NCBI RefSeq assembly: GCF_009765985.1
Contig: NZ_LMUM01000037.1
Coordinates: 70,113-134,112 of the forward strand
Length of the DNA: 64,000 nucleotides
Direction: 5' to 3'
From: Acidobacterium sp. S8
GTDB taxonomy: Bacteria > Acidobacteriota > Terriglobia > Terriglobales > Acidobacteriaceae
Both the position numbers and the translations under genes were made by a program. Below are positions 43,774-52,391 of this stretch, one piece after another (position 1 is the stretch's first letter; every line of letters begins with the position of its first letter). The notes beneath the pieces were generated by a model. That model saw only the letters and a program-made list of their open reading frames with translations. It had not been told where the DNA came from and did not search any database.

Positions 43774-44214
43774 GTGCTTCCTTTCCTCGTTCTCGTTGTC
43801 GTCTTTCTTCTTGCTCGGTTGCTGGGCTTGGCTGGCGTTCATTTTCTGGATGATTGGCTACATTGCCTTCGTATAGCCCTGGCAGCTATGTTTCTGTTGA
43901 CTGCCTCTGCGCACTGGGGCAAGCGGCGGGCAGACATCGTCCGCATGGTGCCGCCATCCTTCCCGCGTCCGGAACTGCTGGTGACACTCACTGGCATCGC
44001 CGAAATCGCGGGGGCCATTGGGCTGTTATTGGACCCGACTGCAAAGACTGCATCCATCTGTCTTGCCGTATTGCTGGTCGCCTTGTTTCCCGCGAACGCA
44101 TACGCGGCCAGGCATCGGCTTACGATCCATGGCCGGCCGGTTCCCGGTTTGGCGGTGCGGACGGGATTGCAGATCGTTTTTCTGGCGGCGGTCATCGCCA
44201 CAGGGTGGTTCTGA
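43774..44214 (+). CDS. DoxX-family membrane protein
   Basis: A 146-residue inner-membrane protein with four hydrophobic helices, and the FLLTASAHWGKRRADIVRMVPP and LTGIAEIAGAIGLLL blocks of the DoxX group. Members are linked to membrane redox or stress functions, but the biochemical role is mostly unproven. The GTG start has a CAGGAGATG ribosome site. It is the first gene of a three-gene operon with a PadR regulator (next start one base after this stop) and a second membrane protein. Confidence 0.83.
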   Translation: MLPFLVLVVVFLLARLLGLAGVHFLDDWLHCLRIALAAMFLLTASAHWGKRRADIVRMVPPSFPRPELLVTLTGIAEIAGAIGLLLDPTAKTASICLAVLLVALFPANAYAARHRLTIHGRPVPGLAVRTGLQIVFLAAVIATGWF

Positions 44215-44215
44215 T

Positions 44216-44770
44216 ATGTCGGCTCGTATTAACCAAAGCCAATTTGCCCTACTGGGGCTTCTGAGTTTCCGTCCCATGTCCGGCTATGACCTGAAGCAGC
44301 TGAGCGCCTGGTCGGTGGGGCATTTCTGGCGCGAAGGCTACGGGCAGATTTATCCCACGCTGCGGCAGCTCGAAAAAGAGCGACTGGTTACAAAGAAAAC
44401 TCAGCGGCAAAAGGGCAAGCCCGATCGCAATGTGTATTCGCTCACTCCAGCGGGGAAGACGCGCCTGGAGGAGTGGCTGGTTCTTCCGGCAAATCCCGAG
44501 GTCCCGCGTAATGAGCTTCTGCTCAAGCTTTTTTTCGGCCAGTGGACGCCGGTGGAAGTCAGCCGCAGGCAGGTCGAGGATCATCGGGCGCTGTTGAAGC
44601 AGCAATTAGTGGAATATGCGGAGATTCGTCACCGACTGCAAAAGGAAAACAGCGCTGATCCGGGGCTGCCGTTCTGGGAGATGACGTTAAGCTACGGCGA
44701 GCATAGGGCAAAGGCTGAGCTGGCCTGGGCTGAGGAGACTCTCAAAAAGCTCAGAAGCCGGCAGTCATAA
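44216..44770 (+). CDS. PadR-family transcriptional regulator
   Basis: A 184-residue winged-helix regulator: FALLGLLSFRPMSGYDLKQL, then the wing region YGQIYPTLRQLEKERLVTKK and VYSLTPAGKTRLEEWL, followed by a long C-terminal helical dimerisation part. PadR proteins repress stress, detoxification or multidrug genes and are released by small molecules. The ATG at 44216 follows the DoxX stop directly, so translation is coupled. The palindrome before the operon is the obvious binding site. The inducer is unknown. Confidence 0.92.
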   Translation: MSARINQSQFALLGLLSFRPMSGYDLKQLSAWSVGHFWREGYGQIYPTLRQLEKERLVTKKTQRQKGKPDRNVYSLTPAGKTRLEEWLVLPANPEVPRNELLLKLFFGQWTPVEVSRRQVEDHRALLKQQLVEYAEIRHRLQKENSADPGLPFWEMTLSYGEHRAKAELAWAEETLKKLRSRQS

Positions 44771-44784
44771 GCAGGAGGTTTGCC

Positions 44785-45462
44785 ATGCAAGATCCGTTAT
44801 GGATGAAGTCGATTCTGGCCGTTCATATAACGGCTGGAGCTTCCGCTTTTCTTCTCGCGCCGCTGGCGCTGCTTACGGCGAAGGGCGGCAAGGCGCATCG
44901 CCGATGGGGCGTCATCTATTTCTGGGCGATGGCCGTCGTTGCCGTAACTGCTCTGGTGATGGCTTTCTATCGCCCTGTGCTTTTCCTCGGACTAGTGGCG
45001 ATCTTCAGCTTCTATTCGGCGTTTGTCGGCTATCGCGTGCTTGGGCAGAAAGCTGCGTACAAAGGCGAAAAAACGGTAACAACTCTGGACTGGCTAGCTT
45101 TGGTTGTCACGTTTATCGCCAGCTTCGCTTTGGCTTTCTTCGGCGCAGTGAAGCCGGCGCTGGTACAGCATCTGGGCATTCCGGCCATAGTCTTCGGCGC
45201 ACTCGGCATGTGGATCGCTGGAACTACCGCCTGGAAGTTTACTCATCGACCAAAAGAAAAAATGTTCTGGTGGTACGCCCACATTTCCGGGATGCTGGGC
45301 AGCTATATTGCGGCGTGGACGGCTTTCAGTGTTGTCACGATTGGACCTTTGCTTCACGGAGCCTGGTGGATATGGGTGGTGCCGACCGGCATCGGCGTTC
45401 CGGCCATCGTGATGACGCGGGCATATTACCAGAAGAAATTTACGCCGTGCACCCACTCGTAA
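44785..45462 (+). CDS. Membrane protein, probably six to seven helices (DUF2306-like)
   Basis: A 225-residue integral membrane protein that starts MQDPLWMKSILAVHITAGA, has HRRWGVIYFWAMAVV near residue 40 and conserved His and Trp residues between helices (FWWYAHISGMLGSY), which recalls heme- or quinone-related membrane proteins, though no such role is shown. An AGGAGG ribosome site precedes the ATG 14 bases after padR, so it is the third gene of the PadR operon. The function is unknown; substrate efflux or membrane stress is only a guess from the regulator. Confidence 0.7.
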   Translation: MQDPLWMKSILAVHITAGASAFLLAPLALLTAKGGKAHRRWGVIYFWAMAVVAVTALVMAFYRPVLFLGLVAIFSFYSAFVGYRVLGQKAAYKGEKTVTTLDWLALVVTFIASFALAFFGAVKPALVQHLGIPAIVFGALGMWIAGTTAWKFTHRPKEKMFWWYAHISGMLGSYIAAWTAFSVVTIGPLLHGAWWIWVVPTGIGVPAIVMTRAYYQKKFTPCTHS

Positions 45463-45531
45463 TCAGGAGCGGCTTTCCGGTTCAAAGTGTCTGCCATTGC
45501 TCAGAGTGCCTGCGAATGTCATCCTTAAGAG

Positions 45532-45993
45532 ATGAAGCGAGAAAAAGTAATTTGCGCCATTGCTGTATTGGTGTTGGCCTGTTGCGCGTCGGTCAGCGCA
45601 CAGGAATTTGGATATTGGCGCGCGGCGGGTTCGACAGCGCAGTCGGTTACAGGGGATGTGGGAATATCTGAAACAAAGTTAACGATCTACTTTGCCAACT
45701 TTGCCCTTGTTCGCGCACGCGATCTTGAACCGGCAGAAGCAAGTTCAGTTTTTGATGTAGACAGCAACTCCAGTGAAAAGGGCCATCTCTACAAAGTGAA
45801 CATACCCGCTTCAAAAAAGTTTATGCACAAGAACACTTTGTGCGGCTCTGAAGATACTCAGTGGATGGCAACCTATGTTGACGGCCACACGTTGCATCTC
45901 GCATTCTTTTCCGGACAGAAAGCTCCTACCTTCACGCTGGATGCAATCTCGAATTCCTCTAATATGTGCGGCACCTATAGCTACACGCGTTGA
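45532..45993 (+). CDS. Small exported protein of unknown function
   Basis: A 153-residue protein with a clear signal peptide (VICAIAVLVLACCASVSAQ). The mature part is a compact beta-rich domain with two cysteines (NTLCGSEDTQW and SNMCGTYSY) that could form a disulfide. I know no named family. It follows the PadR operon by 70 bases but may have its own promoter. Confidence 0.7.
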   Translation: MKREKVICAIAVLVLACCASVSAQEFGYWRAAGSTAQSVTGDVGISETKLTIYFANFALVRARDLEPAEASSVFDVDSNSSEKGHLYKVNIPASKKFMHKNTLCGSEDTQWMATYVDGHTLHLAFFSGQKAPTFTLDAISNSSNMCGTYSYTR

Positions 45994-46044
45994 ACTGACA
46001 GCTGCTTCACAACGCCCAAGTAGGATGGCTGTATCATTTTCTTA

Positions 46045-46284
46045 ATGCTGGCATCCTTCCGCTTTCTCTGGAATGCGACTCGCGGCCACCGTCTGCGTCC
46101 GTGGCGCAGCGAATATATCAAGTGGCGAATTGAAACTTATTCCGGCATGAAAGCTGAGAAGCTCCAGACGCGAGACATTCTTGGTTTCGTATGGTCCGAA
46201 AAGCGCAATCTGCTTCGCTTTCTGAAATGGACCAACGAGATTGACGGAATCAAGCGTCTCTCTGTGCGCGGCTCGGGGGAGTGA
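46045..46284 (+). CDS. Small basic Trp-rich protein of unknown function
   Basis: A 79-residue soluble protein, rich in Arg and Trp (FLWNATRGHRLRPWRSEYIKWR, split by a GMKAEKLQ segment, then FVWSEKRNLLRFLKWTNEID), with no signal peptide or membrane segment. Its stop codon overlaps the ATG of the VWFA gene, which supports it being real and co-translated. It may bind nucleic acid or act as a small adaptor; no family is recognised. Confidence 0.6.
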   Translation: MLASFRFLWNATRGHRLRPWRSEYIKWRIETYSGMKAEKLQTRDILGFVWSEKRNLLRFLKWTNEIDGIKRLSVRGSGE

Positions 46285-47405
46285 TGTTTCGAACCTCGGC
46301 CCGTTTCTTTTTTCAAAAAGGAGCTGCGGCATTTTCTTCGTTGCGATTCGCGCTTCTTTGCACTGGTCTCGCACTCCTGGTCGCGCAGCCTCTTCGCGCG
46401 CAGGAGCCGTTTCCAGGTGAACCGCCAGCCCAACCGCAACCTCAGCCGCAGCAACCAGCAGATCGTGAACCGCCCGATCAGCAAGTTCCGCCGACCATTC
46501 GCGTCAACACCAGCGTGGTGCTGGTGCCTACGCTGGTGGAAAAGCCATCCGGTGAGGTGGTCTATGGGTTGGCCGAAAAAGATTTCACATTGCTGGACAA
46601 CGGAGTTCCGCAGCAAGTGCATGTTGATGATGATCTCGACATGCAACCTGTCTCACTCGTAGTCTGCATCGAGCGCGGACGGTCCAGTGATCTCGAATTC
46701 AGCAAGCTTGCGAAGCTTGGTCCGCTGCTCGATCTTTTTACCGCTGGCGGACGCGGCGAGGCAGCGCTGGTGGTCTTCGATTCCAAACCTCTTTACCTTG
46801 ACCCCTTCTCCCGCGATACCAGCGATATCACCCAGGACCTTCAGCGTTTGAAGCCCGGTGATGGAGGTGCTGCGATTCTCGATGCGGTTGGCTATTCCGT
46901 CGATCTGCTGGAACATCGGCCTCCGGATCATCGCCGCGTGCTGCTGCTTATCAGCGAATCGCGCGACCACGGCAGCAAAACTGTCAGCGCGCAGGACCTG
47001 GTGGAACGTATCGGCACCAGCAATACGCTTGTGCTGAGTCTTACGTTTTCGCCGACAAAGGCGAACCTTATTGAGTGGGGTAAGGGCAATGCAGAAGGAG
47101 GCTCATCGATCGATGTGCTCGCTCCGTTGAAAATGGCGATAGCTGCGGTTCACAAGAATGCGTCTCGCGAAATTGCCGTCATGAGTGGCGGCGAGTACGC
47201 AGCTTTCACCAAGGAAAAGGGTTTCCAGGATCGCGTGGATGAGTTGGCAAGCCATGCGCGCAACCGGTATATCCTCAGCTTTCATCCCACGGATTTAACT
47301 CCTGGGCTGCATACCATTCAGGTGAAGCTCAACACCGATTACGATGCGCGCGTGGTGGCGCGGGCCAGTTATTGGGCGGTGAACGACTCTGCCGGCCCCC
47401 AATAG
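46284..47405 (+). CDS. Acidobacterial VWFA-domain exported protein
   Basis: A 373-residue protein with a signal peptide (LRFALLCTGLALLVAQPLRAQ), a Pro/Gln-rich linker and a von Willebrand A-like domain. The leader block NTSVVLVPTLVEKPSGEVVYGL, followed by AEKDFTLLDNGVPQQVHV, is the hallmark of the acidobacterial VWFA family (TIGR03436). The MIDAS first loop is degenerate: CIERGRSSDLEFS has no DxSxS, so metal binding is doubtful. The ATG overlaps the preceding 79-residue gene; a GTG one codon earlier is an equal alternative. Its function is unknown but probably extracytoplasmic adhesion or complex assembly. Confidence 0.85.
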   Translation: MFRTSARFFFQKGAAAFSSLRFALLCTGLALLVAQPLRAQEPFPGEPPAQPQPQPQQPADREPPDQQVPPTIRVNTSVVLVPTLVEKPSGEVVYGLAEKDFTLLDNGVPQQVHVDDDLDMQPVSLVVCIERGRSSDLEFSKLAKLGPLLDLFTAGGRGEAALVVFDSKPLYLDPFSRDTSDITQDLQRLKPGDGGAAILDAVGYSVDLLEHRPPDHRRVLLLISESRDHGSKTVSAQDLVERIGTSNTLVLSLTFSPTKANLIEWGKGNAEGGSSIDVLAPLKMAIAAVHKNASREIAVMSGGEYAAFTKEKGFQDRVDELASHARNRYILSFHPTDLTPGLHTIQVKLNTDYDARVVARASYWAVNDSAGPQ

Positions 47406-47530
47406 AGCCGCAATAATGTTGCTAAATTCACAGAATCGGCGCATCTTAGCGTCGATAAGGCATCGAATGGCATCTATGAAATAACGCGTAAAATCCAATC
47501 ACCCGATCTTGAAGGGAACGATCCTCAACG

Positions 47531-49138
47531 ATGGCGGCAGGCTCAACAGTTGCTGAACCAAAACTAGTAGCGCAGGAGCGTTGGCGCCCGCGAGCCAATC
47601 CGTGGGCAATTGCTGCGACGGTGGCTCTGGCCGCGTTCATGGAAGTTCTGGATACGTCCATCGCCAACGTAGCGCTGCCGCACATCGCCGGTAGCCTCGG
47701 AGCGAGTCAGGATGAAAGTACGTGGGTGCTGACCGCGTATCTCGTTTCCAATGCTGTGGTACTGCCCATGGGCGGATGGGCCGCAAGCATTATTGGCCGC
47801 AAGAACTTCTTCATGTTCTGCATCGTGATCTTTACCGTCAGCTCATTTCTATGCGGTATTGCTCCGTCACTGGGATTGCTTTTGCTCTTTCGCGTATTTC
47901 AGGGCGCAGGCGGAGGCGGTCTGCAGCCTATGGCGCAGGCCATCATGGCCGATTCCTTCGAGCCCTCGAAGCGCGGTCTCGCCTTTGCGCTCTATGGCAT
48001 CGTTGCAATTCTCGCGCCTTCGATTGGCCCGACACTTGGCGGCTGGATTACCGATAATTACAGCTGGCACTGGATCTTCTACATCAATATTCCTGTCGGC
48101 ATTCTTGCGCTGATCATGACGCAGCGTATGGTGGACGATCCACCGTGGATCAAGGCCGACCGTAAAAATCTGCTCAAAGTGGATGGCATGGGAATCGGGC
48201 TGCTGGTGATTTCGATGGCGGCGCTGCAGATCACGCTCGACAAGGGCGAAGAGAAGGACTGGTTCAATTCCGACTTTATCCGGTTCTTCGGAATTGCTTT
48301 CATCGTTTCGTTCATCGCGCTCCTCGCATGGGAGTGGTACGCCAAAAATCCCATCATGGAGTTGCGCCTTCTCAAGAATCGCAATTTCGCTACCTGCTGT
48401 TTTCTCATGCTCTTTACCGGCGGCCTGCTGAATGCGACGACCGTGTTACAGCCGCAGTTTCTGCAGGCGCAGCTTGGTTACACGGCGACCATTGCGGGTT
48501 TGTCCCTGTCGGCTGGCGGACTGGTCCTGCTCTTCATGATGCCGTTGGCGGGTCAGGCTGTGAGCCGCCTGCCCGCGCGTAATATCATCGTCTTCGGCTT
48601 CTGCTGTTTTGCGGCTTCCTATTACTACACAGCGATCCGCATCAACCTGGGCCTCAGCTTTGGGATGGCGTCTTTCCTCAGAGTTGTTCAGGTGGCGGCG
48701 ATTCCGTTCGTTTTCATTTCGGTGACGACCGCAGCTTATTTCGGCATGCCAGTACAGAAGAACAACCAGGTCTCAGGCCTCATCAATTTTGTGCGCAATA
48801 TTGGCGGCAGCATTCTTATCTCGCTCACCGGCGCGGGCATTACGGAGCTTGGGCAATTCCATCAGAACCAGATGCTGAAACAGCTGACGCCTTCGACCGC
48901 GAACCTACAAAATCAAATTAGCGCACTCAGCAGTGTATTTTCGCGGACCGCAGGTGCGGCGAATGCAAATCAACTGGCGCAGGGACAGATTTACAACATG
49001 ATGCAGCAGCAGGCCCATACGCTCGCATATCGCGACATGTATTTTATTCTGTGCGCCGCATCCTTGATCATGGTTCCGCTGGGCTTCTTGCTGCGCAAGA
49101 ACAAACCCGGTTCCGGCGGCGAAATCGCTATCCATTGA
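47531..49138 (+). CDS. DHA2-family MFS multidrug exporter (EmrB/QacA-like)
   Basis: A 535-residue transporter with about 14 helices. Helix 1 has the EmrB motif MEVLDTSIANVALPHIAG, motif A-like GGWAASIIGRKNFF follows helix 2, and the antiporter motif C region is GPTLGGWITDN. It exports drugs or other hydrophobic compounds by proton exchange. No EmrA-like adaptor is encoded next to it. The stop overlaps an ATG in frame with the next small exported protein. The substrate is unknown. Confidence 0.92.
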   Translation: MAAGSTVAEPKLVAQERWRPRANPWAIAATVALAAFMEVLDTSIANVALPHIAGSLGASQDESTWVLTAYLVSNAVVLPMGGWAASIIGRKNFFMFCIVIFTVSSFLCGIAPSLGLLLLFRVFQGAGGGGLQPMAQAIMADSFEPSKRGLAFALYGIVAILAPSIGPTLGGWITDNYSWHWIFYINIPVGILALIMTQRMVDDPPWIKADRKNLLKVDGMGIGLLVISMAALQITLDKGEEKDWFNSDFIRFFGIAFIVSFIALLAWEWYAKNPIMELRLLKNRNFATCCFLMLFTGGLLNATTVLQPQFLQAQLGYTATIAGLSLSAGGLVLLFMMPLAGQAVSRLPARNIIVFGFCCFAASYYYTAIRINLGLSFGMASFLRVVQVAAIPFVFISVTTAAYFGMPVQKNNQVSGLINFVRNIGGSILISLTGAGITELGQFHQNQMLKQLTPSTANLQNQISALSSVFSRTAGAANANQLAQGQIYNMMQQQAHTLAYRDMYFILCAASLIMVPLGFLLRKNKPGSGGEIAIH

Positions 49139-49155
49139 TGGAGTACGATACAAGC

Positions 49156-49518
49156 ATGCGCAGGCAAACGCATCTCGTTTTCTCGGTAATGATGACCTTG
49201 CTTCTGGTTGCTGGCATGGTCTCTTCCGCTGCCTGCGAGATGACGTGTGGCCCCGCGTTGAGATCTGCTGTATGCTGCCCGCAACAGGCGCGTCACTGCG
49301 CTGGAACTCCGTCTATCAAGAATGCTCACGATTGCGACCATCCACTGCAAGGCCCCGCGAGCGTTGCAGAAGGGCGAGCCGTGCAGTTCCATGCTGCGGC
49401 GGATTCTTCAGCATCTCCGATGGCAGGCGTCATTTATGCAGCCTTCGGAACGGCTGCCTATGAAGATTCTTCACCAGGCTTCGTGCGATCTTCCTTCGTA
49501 ATACCCCTTCGCATTTGA
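49156..49518 (+). CDS. Cys/His-rich small exported protein
   Basis: About 120 residues beginning MRRQTHLVFSVMMTLLLVAG, a signal peptide. The mature N-terminus is rich in cysteine and histidine (CEMTCGP, VCCPQQARHC, HDCDHP), with at least six Cys in some 45 residues, as expected for a metal-binding or disulfide-stabilised peptide. An ATG at 49138, overlapping the exporter stop, gives a slightly longer acidic start and is less likely. It lies between an exporter and a Met/His-rich outer-membrane protein. No family is recognised, and a role in copper handling is inferred from composition and context only. Confidence 0.65.
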   Translation: MRRQTHLVFSVMMTLLLVAGMVSSAACEMTCGPALRSAVCCPQQARHCAGTPSIKNAHDCDHPLQGPASVAEGRAVQFHAAADSSASPMAGVIYAAFGTAAYEDSSPGFVRSSFVIPLRI

Positions 49519-49545
49519 TTCCCCGCCTCCTCTGATCAAGGAAAT

Positions 49546-49564
49546 AACGGCCAGCTATGCCGTT
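49546..49564 (+). terminator. Weak hairpin before the Met-rich protein gene
   Basis: AACGGC (49546-49551) pairs with GCCGTT (49559-49564) and is followed by a T-rich stretch. It could end transcription after the Cys-rich gene or act as a leader structure for the next gene. Confidence 0.35.
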
Positions 49565-49599
49565 GTGAGTGTTTTCTGTTTTCCTCTTGAGGAGTTTTC

Positions 49600-50901
49600 G
49601 TGAACAGGCTTTTTTGTTTACCGCTGCTGTTGGGCAGCGTAGTGGCTGCTGCGCAGCAGTCGATGTCCATGCCTATGTCGGACGGCATGAAGATGGATAA
49701 TTTGATGAGCCGCGGCAGCGATACATTTGCGCAGCAGATTGAGCACCACGCCAGTTCCGGTACGAGTGCCGAGCCCGATTCGACGCCAACGCCGATGTGG
49801 ATGAAGATGCACGGCGACTGGATGCTCATGTTTCATGCAAACGCATTCATACTCGATGAACAGCAGACGAGTCCGCGTGGCGGTGATAAGTTTTTCTCTA
49901 CGAACTGGTTTATGCCGATGGCGCAGCGCCAGCTTGGCCCCGGCTATCTCGCGCTGCGCGTCATGTTCAGCCTTGAGCCGGCAACCATTACAGATCGGCA
50001 ATATCCACTGCTCTTCCAGCAAGGAGAAACCGCTTATGGTAATCCGATTGTCGATGGCCAGCACCCGCACAATTTCCTGATGGAACTGACTGCCATTTAC
50101 GACTGGAAGCTGGGCGAGAAAACTCTGCTCTCCTTTTATGCGGCTCCGGTTGGCGATCCGGCGATTGGGCCAACAGCTTACCCGCATCGCGCTTCCGCCT
50201 TTGAAAATCCTGTGGGCACGCTTGGGCATCACCAGGAAGACTCGACTCACATCGCCGATGATGTCATTACAGTGGGCTTTACCCATGGCATTGTGCGCAT
50301 CGAAGGCAGCGGCTTCCATGGCCGTGAGCCGAACGAGCATCGCTGGCAGGTGCAGCAGGGTGCTATCGACTCATGGTCAACAAGATTGACGCTGCAGCCT
50401 GGAAAGAACTGGAGCGGGCAATATTCTTATGGCCGCATTCACAGCCCGGAGGCGCTGTTTCCCGATGAAGATCAGGAGCGCATGACGGCTTCCGCAATGT
50501 ATAACCGGCCGATGCAACACGGCAACTGGACGAGCACGCTGGCGTGGGGAAGGACGCGCTCGCTCACAGATAGCGTCGTCCAGAACAGCTACCTTCTTGA
50601 ATCGACGCTGCGCTTTGCAGAAAAGAATTATGTCTGGACACGCATGGAGAATGTTGATCGCACCACGGAATTGTTGCTCGGCGAGAATCCTGTGCCGCCC
50701 GGCTTTCATGAAGAGCCAGCAGGGCGAGTGCAGGCTTATACCTTTGGCTACGATCGCGATTTCGATCTGCTGCCGCACTGGAAAACAGCGATCGGCGCAC
50801 AGACGACGATATACACGCCTGGTTCGCGTCTGCAACCTGTTTACGGAAGCGACCCGATGGGCGTTGCCATTTTTATACGTCTGCGCCCATCTGGGAAATA
50901 A
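49600..50901 (+). CDS. Met/His-rich outer-membrane beta-barrel protein
   Basis: A 433-residue exported protein (signal peptide ending VVAAAQQ). The mature start is Met-rich (SMSMPMSDGMKMDNLMSRG) and the next part has MWMKMHGDWMLMFHAN, the pattern seen in copper-binding proteins. The rest alternates polar and aromatic residues like a beta barrel and ends with a hydrophobic-arginine strand (GVAIFIRLRPSGK). The start is a GTG after a GAGGAG ribosome site. It resembles a family of acidobacterial proteins of unknown function that occur near metal-resistance genes. The metal is a guess from composition. Confidence 0.75.
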   Translation: MNRLFCLPLLLGSVVAAAQQSMSMPMSDGMKMDNLMSRGSDTFAQQIEHHASSGTSAEPDSTPTPMWMKMHGDWMLMFHANAFILDEQQTSPRGGDKFFSTNWFMPMAQRQLGPGYLALRVMFSLEPATITDRQYPLLFQQGETAYGNPIVDGQHPHNFLMELTAIYDWKLGEKTLLSFYAAPVGDPAIGPTAYPHRASAFENPVGTLGHHQEDSTHIADDVITVGFTHGIVRIEGSGFHGREPNEHRWQVQQGAIDSWSTRLTLQPGKNWSGQYSYGRIHSPEALFPDEDQERMTASAMYNRPMQHGNWTSTLAWGRTRSLTDSVVQNSYLLESTLRFAEKNYVWTRMENVDRTTELLLGENPVPPGFHEEPAGRVQAYTFGYDRDFDLLPHWKTAIGAQTTIYTPGSRLQPVYGSDPMGVAIFIRLRPSGK

Positions 50902-50974
50902 GCGGGAAGTATTTGCAGTACGTAGATGGTTTCGCGCATCGAAAATAGAAGATCAGCGAAAATAATCTTTGCGC

Positions 50975-52315
50975 ATGGCCATCGACTCAGACGAAAAGAT
51001 AGAGCCGGAAAAACCGGCATCCTCACGGGACTATTCCCATGCGTGGCGGGCTCTCCGCCACCGCAATTTTCGCCTGTTTTTCAGCGGCCAGAGTATTTCG
51101 CTTATCGGCACCTGGATGACGCGCATCGCCACGGCGTGGCTGGTGTACCGGCTGACGAAGTCATCGTTGCTGCTGGGCACGGTGAGCTTCGCCGGCCAGA
51201 TTCCGACATTTCTGCTCGCGCCTTTCGCCGGTGTGCTGGTCGATCGAATGGACCGCCGCCGCGTGCTGATATGGACGCAGGTACTTGCCATGGTGCAGTC
51301 GCTGGCTATGGCTGCATTGACCTTGACGAAGCTGATCAATATCCATGAGGTGCTGGCGCTCAGCGTTTTTCAGGGTGTGATCAACGCTTTCGATATGCCC
51401 GGCCGCCAGGCCTTCCTGGTGCAGATGGTTGAAGACCGCGGCGATCTGTCGAACGCTATTGCCATCAATTCATCCATGGTCAATCTGGCACGGCTCGTTG
51501 GGCCATCGCTCGCGGGTCTGGTGATTGCGGCAACCAATGAAGGCTGGTGTTTCCTCATAGATGGCGTCAGCTACATCGCCGTCATTATCTCTCTGCTCAT
51601 GATGCGTGTTCCGGTAGTGGCAGTGAAGCGTGCAGCGGCTTCCATGGTGGAGCAGTTGAAAGAAGGCTGGACCTATGTCTCGGGCTTCGCGCCGATTCGG
51701 ACGATCCTGCTGCTCTTTGCCTTGCTTAGTCTCATGGGCATGCCTTTTGTTGTGCTTATGCCAATCTTCGCTGCGCAGGTGTTGCACGGAGGCCCGCATA
51801 CGCTTGGCTTTCTGATGGGTGCTCTCGGCGTGGGCGCATTAGCTTCGGCTCTATCGCTGGTTCTGCGTAAGTCGGTGCGTGGGCTTCTCAAGATGATTCC
51901 GATCGCGGCCGCCGTGTTTGGCGTCGGGCTGGTTGGTTTTGGCCTCTCTCATATGCAGTGGCTCTCGATGGCGCTGATGCTGGTGACAGGCTTCGGCATG
52001 ATGCAGGGTCTGACCGTGAGCAACACCATCATCCAGACGCTGGTGCCTGAGGATAAGCGCGGCCGTGTTATGAGCTACTACACGGTTGCGTTTGTCGGGA
52101 TGGCCCCATTCGGCAGCCTGATGGCAGGCGCGCTGGGACACAGCATAGGCTCACAGCGAACCGTGATGATCAGCGGTGTCGCCTGCGTCGCGGGAGCGCT
52201 ATGGTTCTGGTCGCGCATGAAATCGATTCGCGTGGAGATGCGGCCGGTCTATGAGCAACTCGGTATTATTCAGCCGAAAGTTCCCGCAGTTGTCGAAGAG
52301 GAAGTGAGTCACTAG
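50975..52315 (+). CDS. MFS transporter (EntS/MFS_3 type)
   Basis: A 446-residue, 12-helix major facilitator with the EntS-type blocks RNFRLFFSGQSISLIGTWMTRIA at the start and GVLVDRMDRRRVLIW after helix 2. Members export siderophores, drugs or other small molecules. The ATG at 50975 is chosen; an in-frame TTG two codons earlier is possible. It follows the Met-rich protein by 73 bases. The natural substrate cannot be told. Confidence 0.9.
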   Translation: MAIDSDEKIEPEKPASSRDYSHAWRALRHRNFRLFFSGQSISLIGTWMTRIATAWLVYRLTKSSLLLGTVSFAGQIPTFLLAPFAGVLVDRMDRRRVLIWTQVLAMVQSLAMAALTLTKLINIHEVLALSVFQGVINAFDMPGRQAFLVQMVEDRGDLSNAIAINSSMVNLARLVGPSLAGLVIAATNEGWCFLIDGVSYIAVIISLLMMRVPVVAVKRAAASMVEQLKEGWTYVSGFAPIRTILLLFALLSLMGMPFVVLMPIFAAQVLHGGPHTLGFLMGALGVGALASALSLVLRKSVRGLLKMIPIAAAVFGVGLVGFGLSHMQWLSMALMLVTGFGMMQGLTVSNTIIQTLVPEDKRGRVMSYYTVAFVGMAPFGSLMAGALGHSIGSQRTVMISGVACVAGALWFWSRMKSIRVEMRPVYEQLGIIQPKVPAVVEEEVSH

Positions 52316-52391
52316 CCCTTTACAAACAGTCTGCTATCTTTGTATCCAGATTAAATTCCCAAGAATTATCAATAGATACGAGGGGGCAGCG

